From the NCBI RefSeq assembly GCF_910592395.1, contig NC_088324.1, positions 8,212,953 to 8,272,952 on the forward strand: a stretch of DNA of 60,000 bases, given 5' to 3'. The translations under genes were made by a program, and so were the position numbers. Source of the stretch: Lineus longissimus. Taxonomy: Eukaryota; Nemertea; Pilidiophora; Heteronemertea; Lineidae. Positions 36,947 to 47,797 of this stretch are shown here, piece by piece. The notes under the pieces were generated by a model. That model did no database searches and had not been told where the DNA came from. It saw only the letters and a program-made list of their open reading frames with translations. Every line of letters begins with the position of its first letter. Within the stretch, counting starts at the first letter, position 1.

Positions 36947-38712
36947 GGAACATTTTAAGCTTGACCATGAAAACATCGATGCTCAATCTCAGGACTGTGT
37001 CCATTAAAACGAGTCCGCGACTTGACGTTCCATATTGAAGGTGCATATAACTGTATAGTTTGATATTAGGAGAATTCTTCCAGAAGATAATCGAACTCTA
37101 AAAACGCACTTTGCATATACGTACACACACACAGGAACTGACACTCAGTGGTGTGAAAATGTGGACTGTAACTGTGCCGGACTGGCTTCCGGGTTTTGGA
37201 CTGTCAAAAACAGGTGATGGACTGGTTTATGTGCGAATATCGTTGACGGTTGATTTCAGTATGACACTTCTCTAGCAAGGGCATTCTGAATACTAACAAA
37301 ACTGTCCTTAATAGAGGAATTCAAACGATTCGAAAATGATTTGAGCTATCAGAACTGCCACGCAATTGTGCCTGGGTGTTCATTTGGGTCACAACATAAG
37401 GGCCGTTTAGACGACGCGAAAAAATCCGGATGCGTCCCGAATCCGGATTAATTTTTCGTCGTGTAAACGCAAAAAGATCCGGATCAATGTGGTTGCATCC
37501 GGACTAAAAAGGTACCATCGCCTTGGGTGGTTTTAATCCGGATTCATCCAGATTTGATCCGAATGCGGTCTTTTCGCCTGTCGTCTAAACGGCCCTATTA
37601 ATGCTTTTAGCGCCAGAATCACTTTAGTTTTAACATAGGAAATGATTCAGTTAAAACATTCCCTGAATATTTTTTTTGGCCAGGAAAGTGATGTAGATCT
37701 ATTACAGATGGCGCTGAAAGTGTTAAAGATTGGGTGTTGAAGACAAACTGTGTCAAATCTTTGCTTGTGGGAGGGGGGGAGCAGTTGTGATATAATTTGG
37801 AAGATACTTTTGTAGGACTTAAACAGAAATCAACCCATGGTTTGACATTGTTTGCCTTCAAGGTGACAAATTGATTCAGGGGTGTGGTGGATTGATGGAA
37901 GATCCAGTTTCTACAGCGCACAAATGTACACTTGTACAGATGAAGGCTGTTCAGGGAATTGAAATTCTTCCCCTTATACAGAATCACCTTGTGGACGTAA
38001 AAGTCACATCTTGCTGTTATAACTCCAGTATTCTGAAAATAATCAACAAAGAGGCTGATGTCATTAAGAACACAAAGTAACAATCTCATGATAATACTGC
38101 TGAGAAATAACAAAACGTACAAGAACATTGGAAAAAGACAATTAATGAATGTAATAATTAACTTTTTCTTAACAAGACACCAGTATTTCATCAATTGGCA
38201 TTTCAGGACTTCACTTTCATGCGTTTACATTTGACTGAAGTTGGTAAACTGTTGGCAATATGACGACTTTGGTCGGGGTCTTGAGTCCCCGTTATCAATA
38301 GGTGGTCTCAGATGAACTGAAACATACCGATGTAATCTAAAGTCTTCGAACTGTGGACATAATCCTTAAAAAGGACATAGCCAAGAGGTATAGAAATTGC
38401 TTAGTCTACTCAGCTAGGCTGGTACACAACTACTTTTTATTTTACAAGTTTAAGTGTGAATGCCTTGGGTACTGTTTCCAACGTAGTCACAACTCACATG
38501 AGTTTCACGTATGATTGCGTGAAGACTTTTATTTTCATTTGAATATTTGGGATTGTAGGTTGGGGAGGGGAGGAATGTTTGAAGGAAAGATTTGAAGTAT
38601 GTTTCAATGAAACAAAACGACGTTGAGGGCAGGGGGTACTAGTAATTAGTCTTACCGACATATAGAACTAGTCAAATCTTCATATTGTCATCTAGTGATA
38701 AAAGAGAATAAA
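36947..38712 (+). promoter_or_regulatory. Probable 3' untranslated region and polyadenylation signal of the CCP gene
   Basis: An AATAAA at 38707-38712 is followed by an A/T-rich stretch. It is the most plausible signal after the stop at 36946. The interval would contain the small inverted-repeat element at 37399-37596. Without transcript data the true 3' end is unknown. Confidence 0.25.
37399..37596. mobile_element. 198-bp MITE-like element with 17-bp perfect terminal inverted repeats
   Basis: The left end AGGGCCGTTTAGACGAC (37399-37415) is the exact reverse complement of the right end (37580-37596). The interior repeats the palindrome ATCCGGAT several times. No target duplication is obvious. 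The small size and lack of coding capacity fit a non-autonomous DNA transposon. Confidence 0.85.
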
Positions 38713-39040
38713 AATATTTTTGTAAAAAAATTAAGAAAGAAAAAAATGTACATAGCAGTATAGTGGTTGAACTTTATATGTACTTTTTTACTTTGTTATA
38801 AGTATTGTGGATATAAAGTACATTTTGATGTTATTGTTTAAGTAGAATAATTAGGCCTACCCCTTCGATTCATTTCTGTTCTTTGGTTGAAAAGTGTTAT
38901 AGTCTTTGAAAACCCAAGCCAACAACTTGGTTATGCAGAAGTTCGAGCCGGTAAAGATAAAGTTGGCAAAAATATTTCACAATTTTTCAGTATGCTCTCG
39001 AAGGACCGAGCCAAGGAAAATTGGGCTATTGCCCTAATCG

Positions 39041-39275
39041 GGCTGTCATAGTGGCACAGTGGAAAGATTAGAGCATGTCACCTCGGAGGTCTTGGGTTTG
39101 ATTCCCGGTCAGTCCAAGCATGTGAAAGAGAGGGCAACTCTCTTCAACAGTTTAGGTTTCCTCCGGGGTCTCTGGTTTCCTCCTATATTACAAGCGCCCA
39201 ACATTGTTTATAAAGCTTAATAATGTCAAAGCTGACACTCAGCTCTCAACTCAATGTTTTAAAGCGATCAGGTAC
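39041..39275 (+). mobile_element. tRNA-derived SINE
   Basis: A box A-like GTGGCACAGTGG (39051-39062) and a box B-like GGTTTGATTCC (39095-39105) stand at tRNA spacing. They are followed by non-tRNA sequence including GGTTTCCTCCGGGGTCTCTGG, shortened here to its recognisable core. The arrangement is that of a SINE with an internal RNA polymerase III promoter, not a functional tRNA, because the acceptor stem is absent. The 3' boundary is approximate. Confidence 0.7.
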
Positions 39276-39825
39276 CAACTTTATTTTTAAACCAGTTATG
39301 TTCTTCTTTGGTTTAAAATATTTTGTTTTTTTCAAAGGAAATTCTTTTATAATGTTCTATTAGTTTAGCCTTAGAAGTTCATTGTCATAAGTATTCAAGT
39401 CACGTTTAACTCTTTATTGGCAGATGACTAAATTATCAAATACAAATCCAGGAAAATGACTTTTCCAGAAAAGGTCAAATTTTGTTTCTTTGGAAATGAT
39501 TATTTCCTAAATATCAATCCCTGAATTGAGTAAGGCATAGTCTTTGAAATTATTGAGGCAGCAAAGAGTTAAGAATGACTTGAATGATGTACCTGCATCT
39601 GTAAATATCCAGCCTCCCAGTTTCATCCAAACTATTTCTTCCAATCTGTATGGATGGATTATTTCTCCAAAAGAGATCAGAATAATAAAATGTAACAATT
39701 TATTATGAAAGTCAAGTCTTCACTTTCGTCCTTACAACAGTTTGTGTTGTATTTGTTGTGTGCAGTTTCCAATTGGGACCAATTATGACCCAAGTTGTGC
39801 CAGACATAAAGGACCTCAAAATCAG

Positions 39826-40832
39826 GACACAAGTTTCATCCCTAAAAGGAACATCCTGACTCTATATCAACACCAGGATACATGTTTCAACCCTGTAAAG
39901 AAACATCCCCCCTATATGAATATCAGGATACAAGTTTCATCCCTGTATAGAAACATCCTGCCCCTGCATCACAGCAGGATACATCCTTCATCCTTGTATG
40001 GAAACATCCTGCTCTTATATCAACAGCAGGAGACAGGTTTCATCTATGTATGGAAAAATCCTGCTCCTATATCAACAGCAGGAGACAGGTTTAATCCCTG
40101 TATGGAAACATCATGCTCCTATATCAACAGCAGGAGACAGGTTTCATCCCTGTATGGAAACATCATGCTCCTATATCAACAGCAGGAGACAGGTTTCATC
40201 CCTGTATGGAAACATCATGCTCCTGTATCAACAACAGGAGACAGATTTCATCCCTGTATGGAAACATTATGCTCCTGTATCAACAACAAAAGACAGGTTT
40301 CATCCCTGTATGGAAACATCATGCTCCTGTATCAACAACAGGAGACAGGTTTCATCACTGTATGGAAACATCATGCTCCTGTATCAATAACAGGAGACAG
40401 GTTTCATCCCTGTATGGAAACATCCTGCTATATCAACAGCAGGAGACAGGTTTCATCCCTGTATGGAAACATCATGCTCCTGTATCAACAACAGAAGACA
40501 GGTTTCATCCCTGTATGGAAATATCATGCTCCTGTATCAACAACAGGAGACAGGTTTCATCACTGTATGGAAACATAATGCTCCTGTATCAACAACAGGA
40601 GACAGGTTTCATCCCTGTATGGAAACATCATGCTCCTGTATCAACAACAGAAGACAGGTTTCATCCCTGTATGGAAACATTATGCTCCTGTATCAACAAC
40701 AAAAGACAGGTTTCATCCCTGTATGGAAACTGCAGCAACAGCAGGACACAGGCTTCATCCCAGTATGGAAACATCCAGCTCCTGCATCAACATCAGGACA
40801 CAGGCTTCATCCCAGTAGAGAAACATCTTTAT
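39826..40832. repeat. 52-bp minisatellite, about 19 units, stop-free in three frames
   Basis: The unit contains TTTCATCCCTGTATGGAAAC and CTCCTGTATCAACAACAGG. Its 52-bp period is not a multiple of three, so one stop-free unit gives open frames in all three phases with a 52-residue protein period. This accounts for the overlapping ORFs of 278, 240, 138 and 130 codons. Outer units are more divergent than central ones. I do not call it a gene. Confidence 0.93.
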
Positions 40833-40878
40833 TAACTTATACACCCTGGGCAGCCAGTGTCATAGTTGACCGGCTTTA

Positions 40879-40918
40879 GTTGACGCCGTGAAAGAGAAGT
40901 TGACGCCGTGAAAGAGAA
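40879..40918. repeat. Perfect 20-bp tandem duplication
   Basis: GTTGACGCCGTGAAAGAGAA occurs twice head to tail, 47 bp after the minisatellite ends. Confidence 0.95.
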
Positions 40919-42068
40919 TTGGTAATGCGTAACCGAAGGATGATCTGGTGTTGTGTAACACCTTTATCTTTTGCTCAATGTGTTCTGGTCGCATGCCTAA
41001 GTTTAACGAAGTACCTTTGGCTAGAACAGCATGAAATTACTATCCATAGGATGACCTGATAATTACTTCCTATTATTTTATGTAGATGTGCATCCCACAG
41101 CTGGGCAATTTGACATGAACAGATGACCCTGATGCATTTAACATGAATATCATTTGAATAATATTGGGTTAGGAGCAAGAATGTCATGGGAACGTGCATA
41201 ATTGGTGAGGTCAGGCCAAATGTCGAGAAAATTTGGCAATTATGACATCAACTTTCATAACCATATGCATTCATGAACACTTTCAGCGCCCAAGTTTCAC
41301 TCGCTAACATCCCTTTTCAGACCCCAGGAAACAATTATCAGAGACAGCTCAATAAGGTTTTTTTGCAATAATTTCTCAAAGACCAGAGCTTGCTGAATCA
41401 ACGGAGAAAAGATTACTATGCCCTCTAGCTGTGTTTTATTTTAACTGAAATCTGAGGCAACATTTTCTTCTTTGTTACATTTATTTTCTCTTTGTTGTTA
41501 AACGAATCAGGAGACACATGCAATCAGGACTTAGTAACGATTAGCCTTGATTAATTCTTGACACAACCTATTAGAATTTCTATAATATGAAAAAATATAT
41601 TGAAATGTCTAAAACAGGCACTCACTTGGCAGGAAAATGCTTCAAATGCTATCTTTCTGGTCTAGTTGAACAATTAAAATTCCATGAAACATATATTTTT
41701 ATTCCTCCTCACCTGCAATATTTCACTACAAATTCGTTAACTATACATAAATTGTATCAATAGCAAAAGTAGGTTTTTTATTTATTTATTTTCCTCCCCT
41801 CCCGCACTTACATTTTGAGGCAAAAATCTGTAATAAAAAAAATTAGATAAGCATGGCCTAACCTTGGTAATATAAAATATGGTCAAATTAATATGAATAT
41901 GTTAATCGAATGCAAATTTTAAAGGATTTTACCAGACAACTGCATCCTTGTTTCATGAACTTCTTCACAAACGGCCAAGCTTTTAAGCTGGTAACACGTC
42001 CGGACTAACCAAGTAGATTCAATTTCAACAGCATTCTTGTTTCAAAGCTGTTAAGCCTGGCTGGGACC

Positions 42069-44687
42069 ATGATCTCGACGATTATGAGAGTTTCACCAAC
42101 TTTACCCATGTTCAAGTACAATCCGTCACAACTCATGAGAAGGATTTACTCCACTCGCAATGTGAAATGCAGTAGGTGGCAACTGTTTTACGACTGTTCA
42201 ATACAATTACTAAAAACTAGAAAAATTTCATGCCTCTTCATTTGTGGGATTTTGTTCAAAAAAATTAAAAATTTTTTTTAGCTGATAATGAAATGTCCTC
42301 AAATGTTACCAATAAGAAATAAAATTTCCCGTTATTCTGTCAAAAGTTCATCTTGCAGTAAATATTTCCAAAATCCATGTCACAGTACCTACCGATATAA
42401 ATGTTGATAACACAGTAAAGTGATTAATATTTGAATGCTTATAGAGATTTGGCAGATGACAGAGGCAGAGATAATCACCATTGTGCGCCGGATGGAGAAC
42501 ACAGGTTGGGATATCCCTCTCGTGTCAACCTTGGCCAAGTATCATTTATCGCCACATCTGGCCCTTGCTGCTGAACTCGATGGTGAAACTGTTGGTGAGT
42601 ACAATGGTTCGTTTGGAGACGTATCGATTTTCTCAATACTGGGTCAAAAAGTCGATGAATGTCACCTAAAAGATGAAGTCACAGGAGTCCAGTTGTCTTT
42701 CCTACACAAGTGTACTGGACAGGCAACCAATGAAAGTCTTTTAACACTGGTGTTATGTGATCCCGTTTCTACATCAGACTAATGAGCCTGGCTGCTGAAT
42801 TCTGCCCTCTTTGCATTGGAGCGATGACTTTGAGCGATGATATAACCGACTGTCATCACCTGTGATCGACCGTCTCGTTTCAGGTCACCTATTAGGTTGC
42901 GAGTGGTCTCAGAACTTAGTGACACTCGGCAACCTCTTTGTTCGGGAGGAAAATAGAGGCCTCGGCATAGGTGAGGTGACCACATATTACCCTGTCTCTG
43001 GGGGCCCTCCCCTAGAATATAATGGAAATTTCTGTGCCAAATATGCGTTTTACAGCCATATGAGCGCTTAAATAGAAGTAGTTCATGCTTTTTGTCAGAA
43101 GTGCCATGAAAAGTTGTTGCACTTGACATCAAGGAGGGGCCCACCTAAATCCCCCACTGATTGCACTTTTGTAGTGACTTGTTGCATGATAACTGTATTC
43201 AGGAGGAAATGAAACGGCCTGGGCCATTGTGCTAACCTCATGTGGAGGAAAGATGGATGAAGAGCATGGTATTGTGTCATGAAGTGTAAGGTTTGATGTA
43301 GGTCCAAGCAATTACAATTTCCCCAAAATGGCCAATTCACAGTACATTTGACCTCTGTGACCTTGAAAAGTAGGTCAAATCAAAAAAGACCCGGGTGACA
43401 CATTGAATGGTTGTTAGAATTAGATGTACCTATGACATAAAATTGGTGCCAATTGGGCAAGTAATTAATGAATAATAGCATTTTGAAGAATTTTGGATAT
43501 TGTCCCCTCCCTGGAGGCCAAACGGCAAATCAGATCAGACCAAACTTCAGTACCTGAGATCACCTGACCAAGGGGTACATGTGTACTTAATTTGTGATCA
43601 ATAGTCATTGCGGTTAAGAAATGTGCCATAGTTACGGCCTGACGGCCAATTTACGCCATTTGACCTCATTGACGCCATTAAAACCTGTGTGACATATACT
43701 GTATGGTGGTTAGATGTACCCATGATATCAAATTGGTGGCAATCGGGCAAGAAGTTAAGGAATAATCACATTTTTAAGGTTTTTGGATTTTGCCCCCTGG
43801 CGGTCAAGAGGTGAATCATATTGGACCAAACTTCGGTCCCCGAGATCACCTGACTAAGGGATACATGTGTACCAAATTTGGGATCAATAGTCATTACAGT
43901 CATAGCACTAGCGGTTAAGAAATGTGCCACAGGATACGACGGACGACGACGATGGACCACGGACACAGGGCTATTGTATAGACTCCCCTAACGGTGAGCC
44001 AATAAAATGAAATTTGTTTCTCTTTTCTTTTCAGGAGAGTTACTACGTCAAGCTAATCGTGATCAGGTTTTGACGAAAGTGAGAGCAGCTTCTATCATAC
44101 CAGAGCAGTTGAAGGCTTCTGCAAAAGTTGGCTTGCAATTCTTATCGCCAACTAGGATACGTTCTCTGATGGGAAATGTCTGTACAGACAACCTCCCCAC
44201 CATGAAGTTACCTTCAGATGTTGAGATTTTCTGCTACACTGATAAAATTCTCGAAGCAATAACGGAATATGACATTAGAATAAATACCATTGCATCGAGA
44301 GGGAACTTTTTGAAGACGTGCTTTGATTCACCGGGTGTTATTTCGCGTGTGGCTGTTCGGAATACCGACTCAGAATGTGATGTTGTTGGCTATGGTGCCT
44401 TGCTCCCTGTTAAATCAGGTTGGCGACTTGAACCTCTGTATGCAGACTCATGGGAAATAGGCCTATCAATCCTGATCGAGCTGATCACATCACTTCCTGA
44501 TAAGACACCCACAGTTTTTCTCCAAGTGCCCCACACCAATGAAATGATGTCGATTTTTACGAATTTAGGATTGAAGGGTCGGGGTGTGGGTGACATGTAT
44601 CGCGTGGCAACTGAAGAAAATTTCGACTTGAACATTCCAATGAAGAAAGTGTTTGCCGTCTGGGGGACTGAGGGTACTTTCATATAA
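42069..44687 (+). CDS. GNAT acetyltransferase gene, copy 1
   Basis: Four exons (42069-42171, 42445-42594, 42884-42970, 44035-44687) with phase-1 introns give 330 residues. Exon 1 encodes a basic, acid-free leader (MISTIMRVSPTLPMFKY... MRRIYST), with RIY-S fitting a mitochondrial cleavage motif. Exons 2-3 carry the N-terminal GNAT half: MTEAEI...ENTGWD, AAELDGETVG, and the acetyl-CoA loop FVREENRGLGIG. Exon 4 encodes a second domain, like the C-terminal Acetyltransf_18 type: VVGYGALLP, LEPLYADS, VPHTNEMM and DMYRVATEE. The family is expected to transfer an acetyl group from acetyl-CoA; the substrate is unknown. All splice sites are GT-AG. Exon 1 is linked by phase and by conservation in all three copies, without transcript proof. 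Intron 3 has a 790-bp transposon insertion. Confidence 0.82.
43215..44004. mobile_element. 790-bp element inserted in intron 3 of acetyltransferase copy 1
   Basis: It is flanked by AAATGAAA at 43207-43214 and 44005-44012. The corresponding introns of copies 2 and 3 lack the insert and run straight from AGGAGGA to the TCTCTTTTCTTTTCAGG acceptor region. The left end carries a GGCCTGGGCC palindrome. The right end has GACGGACGACGAC-type repeats. No coding capacity is seen. An 8-bp duplication is usual for hAT and some other superfamilies, but no clear inverted repeat supports an assignment. Confidence 0.75.
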
Positions 44688-44861
44688 ATAGTCTGCTTGG
44701 CTTAATGTCATGACTCCTCAAGTATGAAAATACTTACATTTGCCATGGTGGTTTACACAGCCAGGGTTCTCCACAGGTTACAGGCCACATCTCTGTATGG
44801 AAACATCTTGCCCCTATTATTAATATCAGGATACAGGGTGCATTTGAAAATTTTCCTAATG

Positions 44862-44867
44862 AATAAA
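44862..44867 (+). promoter_or_regulatory. Polyadenylation signal candidate, acetyltransferase copy 1
   Basis: AATAAA lies 175 bp after the stop. The aligned position in copy 2 (about 51703) reads AATGAT. Copy 3 has an AATAAA at 59859-59864 in unrelated sequence. Confidence 0.4.
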
Positions 44868-45543
44868 GTAAAAGAAGGACCAAGATCAAGTAGCAGAATT
44901 AATATGACAATATTGGTATAAACATTATTTCATAAGTATTAAATTTCACACATACATTGATAATGGCGACACAAACTTAAAACGTGTCAACTATAATTGA
45001 CTAAAATTTCGATACCTATGGTTTAAATGACAAGCTAGAGGAGGAATGTAGAGGTCATCTGAAGTATCTATAAAGCTTCTTGCAGTGGCAAGACATTATT
45101 AACCAATGAATTCTCACACTGCTTAAAACTTGCAAAAAACAGTTTTACGATTTCACATCAATTGATTCTATTGATTAATTCATTTTCAAACTGATAAGAT
45201 GGATTCATTTGAAAAATACTTTCACATGATGAGCCCATATTGCGAAATAAAACATGCACATGTGTGAAAAATAACAGCCGTTTTCAGAATATTTGAACTA
45301 TGTAGCCTAGGGGAAGAATTTCAGAACAGGTGTCCATGACCGCATTTACTTCAAAACGACCTTTTTCTTCATAAAATTAGATGGCAGCACCAACCAATGC
45401 ACAGACGTCACCACAAGGACATGATGAATAGTTAAAGAGCCAGGAGTTCAAGACATGGTTCCCCAAACAAAAAGCTGGGCATCTTAACACTTTCAAAAGT
45501 CACGTTCTATGGGATATTTTCATTAACAGATGAAAATCTCACC

Positions 45544-45856
45544 AAAAATGTCATGGATTGCTCCCTTACCGCTGCAATCTGGAAGACAAAATGAAATACA
45601 TCAAACACTTCCATCTGGTATATATTCATCAGTTAAAAAGTTCCAAATTCTCAATTACAATTTCATTTATTCTAACTAACACCGTAGGCCTTTAATTTAG
45701 GACAGCCTCAATGTGGTTATGGAAGGTCGTCAAACGTTTCCCTATCGTTACTTCATTGTCGTCAACGCGTCCGCTCGTCTTGGCACGATTCAGCAGCCTC
45801 GCTTTCATGGTGTTGTCGGAGACGTCAAAATATAAGACACCGCGACATTCGGCCAC
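45544..45856 (-). pseudogene. Broken copy of the last two adenylate kinase exons
   Basis: On the minus strand, 45856 down to 45701 matches the intact exon at 56637-56446 (VAECRGVLYFDV onward, LID region). About 45 bp that encode the end of the exon and its donor are deleted. The terminal exon (45578 downward) starts like IAAEGAIDD but has a 2-nt insertion that shifts the frame. It loses homology about 38 bp in. It cannot encode a working C terminus. Confidence 0.85.
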
Positions 45857-46026
45857 CTGAAATTATAGCAGATTTAGGTGAAAAGTTGTTATGCTTTCAT
45901 AATGACATCCATGCTAATATTGGGTTTGGAGAATGACAGTCATGAGAGCGTTAAGTTGTTTACAGTATTAATTTCTGCCCCAGCTGTGTGACCCTAAACA
46001 AGTCTACAATGGCAGACATCTGCATA

Positions 46027-46052
46027 CCGTATTTGATGGTGTATAAGTCGCA
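46027..46052 (+). repeat. Left terminal inverted repeat of the pogo element
   Basis: These 26 bases are an exact reverse complement of 47772-47797. Confidence 0.96.
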
Positions 46053-46279
46053 CCATTTTACATTGAAAAATTCTGCTGAAGTGGGGGGTGCGACCTATAT
46101 ACGGAAGTGCGACTTATACACCAAAGGCTCGTGAACGGCGAAATGACGCAACCCAAAAATCCCCCATCGGGAGCCCCACGTAGCAATCACAGCGCGCCAA
46201 ATGATAGCACGCGAGAGATCAAGGTCACACTTGTATTGTACTGCACACACGCATGGTCGAGTGGTTTACAATAGCAAAA

Positions 46280-47662
46280 ATGCCGAAAAGATTCAGTTAT
46301 ACCGGGAAATTCAAGCTAGAAGTGGTCAAGTATGCAGAGGAGAATGGCGGAAATCGGGCTGCTGGTCGGCAGTATGCAGTAAGTGAGAAACTGGTGCGTG
46401 ATTGGCGCAGGAATCAGGACACCATCAAAGAAATGCCGAGAAAAAAACGAGCAAGGCGCGGGAAGGATGCCCTCTGGCCAGAATTGGAACGAGAACTTGT
46501 CGGGTGGGTTACGGATTTACGAGATTTTGGACGCTTGGTGAACACTATCATGATCCGTCAAAAAGCACTAACTGTTGTTAGGCATGATGAAGCATATGAG
46601 GATATAAGGGATGAATTCATCGGCAGTGAGGGTTGGTGCTACTGTTTTATGAAACGGCATGACCTTGTCACTCGGACCAGAACAACACTTGCGCAAGCCC
46701 TTCCAGCTGACCTTGACGATAAAGTTATCAGTTTTCATCGATTTGTTATACGGATGCGTAGGCAGCACGGATACTTGATCTCTTGCATTGGGAACATGGA
46801 TGAAACCCCTCGCACATTTGACATTCCAATGAATCATACTGTGCACAAAAAAGGCGATAAAACTATTGCTGTGAAAACCACCGGTCATGAGAAAACTCAC
46901 TTTACTGTTGTTCTTGCCTGCATGGCCGATGGCACTAAATTGAAACCGATGATTATATTCAAGCGTAAAACTATGCCCAGGGATAATTTTCCGGTCACAG
47001 TGAATGTGCAAGTACAAGCTAAAGGGTGGATGGATGAGAACATGATGAATGTGTGGATATCGGAAATCTGGCGCAGGAGGCCCGGTGGAATAAGAAATGA
47101 CTTGAGTTTGCTTGTGTTTGACAGCATGCGGGCACACCTTGTTGATTCGGCAAAGCAAAACCTTCGTGAACGGCGTAACACACACTGTGCAGTCATTCCA
47201 GGGGGGTGTACCAAACTCCTTCAGCCGATTGATGTTAGTCTCACTAAACCTTTCAAAGATGCACTTCGATACGAATGGGAGTCTTGGATGCAGAGTGATG
47301 ATGAACACACGTTCACGGCAACGGGGAAAATGCGGGCAGCATCGCCAGGAATCATTTGTGCTTGGGTGAGTCGGGCATGGGATACAGTTGACGCCGGAAT
47401 CGTTCGAAAGTCCTTTTTGAAGACGGGCATATCAAATGCACGAGACGGAGTTCAGGACGACTGGCTGTGGAGAGACATGGACCCCAACGAAAATGAAAAT
47501 GTCACGGATCAAGACCGCGTGCATGCGTTCGAGGCAGCCGACCAGGATCAGGAGAGCATGGATAGTGACAATGACATTACCGATTCTCAACGTATTCGGG
47601 CGTTTGATGGCTACGATGACGATTCAGAATTCGAGGGATTTGATTCAGACAATTTGGAATAG
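46280..47662 (+). CDS. Pogo-superfamily transposase with Brinker-type DNA-binding domain
   Basis: The single-exon ORF encodes 460 residues from the ATG at 46280. An in-frame ATG at 46253 would add nine residues, but MPKR starts directly before the conserved domain. Residues about 4-50 (RFSYTGKFKLEVVKYAEENG to LVRDW) form a BrkDBD-like helix-turn-helix as in human POGK. A CENP-B-type segment covers about 65-140. The DDE nuclease follows, with Asp174 (NMDET), Asp281 (LVFDS) and Asp318 (QPIDVS), so 36 residues separate the last two. An acidic Asp/Glu-rich tail follows. It cuts and pastes the surrounding element at TA sites. All catalytic residues are present and the frame is unbroken. Confidence 0.93.
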   Translation: MPKRFSYTGKFKLEVVKYAEENGGNRAAGRQYAVSEKLVRDWRRNQDTIKEMPRKKRARRGKDALWPELERELVGWVTDLRDFGRLVNTIMIRQKALTVVRHDEAYEDIRDEFIGSEGWCYCFMKRHDLVTRTRTTLAQALPADLDDKVISFHRFVIRMRRQHGYLISCIGNMDETPRTFDIPMNHTVHKKGDKTIAVKTTGHEKTHFTVVLACMADGTKLKPMIIFKRKTMPRDNFPVTVNVQVQAKGWMDENMMNVWISEIWRRRPGGIRNDLSLLVFDSMRAHLVDSAKQNLRERRNTHCAVIPGGCTKLLQPIDVSLTKPFKDALRYEWESWMQSDDEHTFTATGKMRAASPGIICAWVSRAWDTVDAGIVRKSFLKTGISNARDGVQDDWLWRDMDPNENENVTDQDRVHAFEAADQDQESMDSDNDITDSQRIRAFDGYDDDSEFEGFDSDNLE

Positions 47663-47771
47663 GCCTTTCGCCATGGAACTCATGAAATAGTTATGTTAGA
47701 CTTGGTAAGTGGCAAAAAACATTTTACATAAACTTTTGGAGCCAAAGATGGGGGTGCGACTTATACACCCA

Positions 47772-47797
47772 TGCGACTTATACACCATCAAATACGG
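47772..47797 (-). repeat. Right terminal inverted repeat of the pogo element
   Basis: Partner of 46027-46052; the two are identical when reverse-complemented. Confidence 0.96.

Larger units (their letters stand above)
46027..47797 (+). mobile_element. Complete pogo/POGK-type DNA transposon with TA target duplication
   Basis: Perfect 26-bp terminal inverted repeats (46027-46052 and 47772-47797, starting CCGTATTTGATGG) bound 1,771 bp carrying one intact transposase. TA flanks both ends (46025-46026, 47798-47799). The paralogous spacer at about 56805 reads GCATAACTGG with a single TA, showing the empty site. The sub-terminal word TGCGACTTATACAC is repeated inside each end (46108-46121, 47755-47768). 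Intact ORF and perfect repeats indicate a young, possibly active copy. Confidence 0.95.

Noticed and set aside
39742-40578. 278-codon ORF rich in Gln, Cys and Tyr (and three overlapping ones)
   Set aside because: These are reading-frame consequences of the 52-bp minisatellite. All three frames are open, so no single frame is favoured.
42435-42782. 115-codon frame reading through the exon 2 donor of acetyltransferase copy 1 (also in copy 2)
   Set aside because: The GNAT motif continues only if splicing occurs at 42594. The extension after LDGETVG is intron and has no similarity to the family.
44390-44683. 97-codon ORF antisense to acetyltransferase exon 4, repeated in copies 2 and 3
   Set aside because: It repeats only because the sense exon is conserved. 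It is a complementary-frame shadow.
46568-47308. 246-codon ORF antisense to the transposase
   Set aside because: It is a shadow of the intact pogo transposase frame. It has no known domain.
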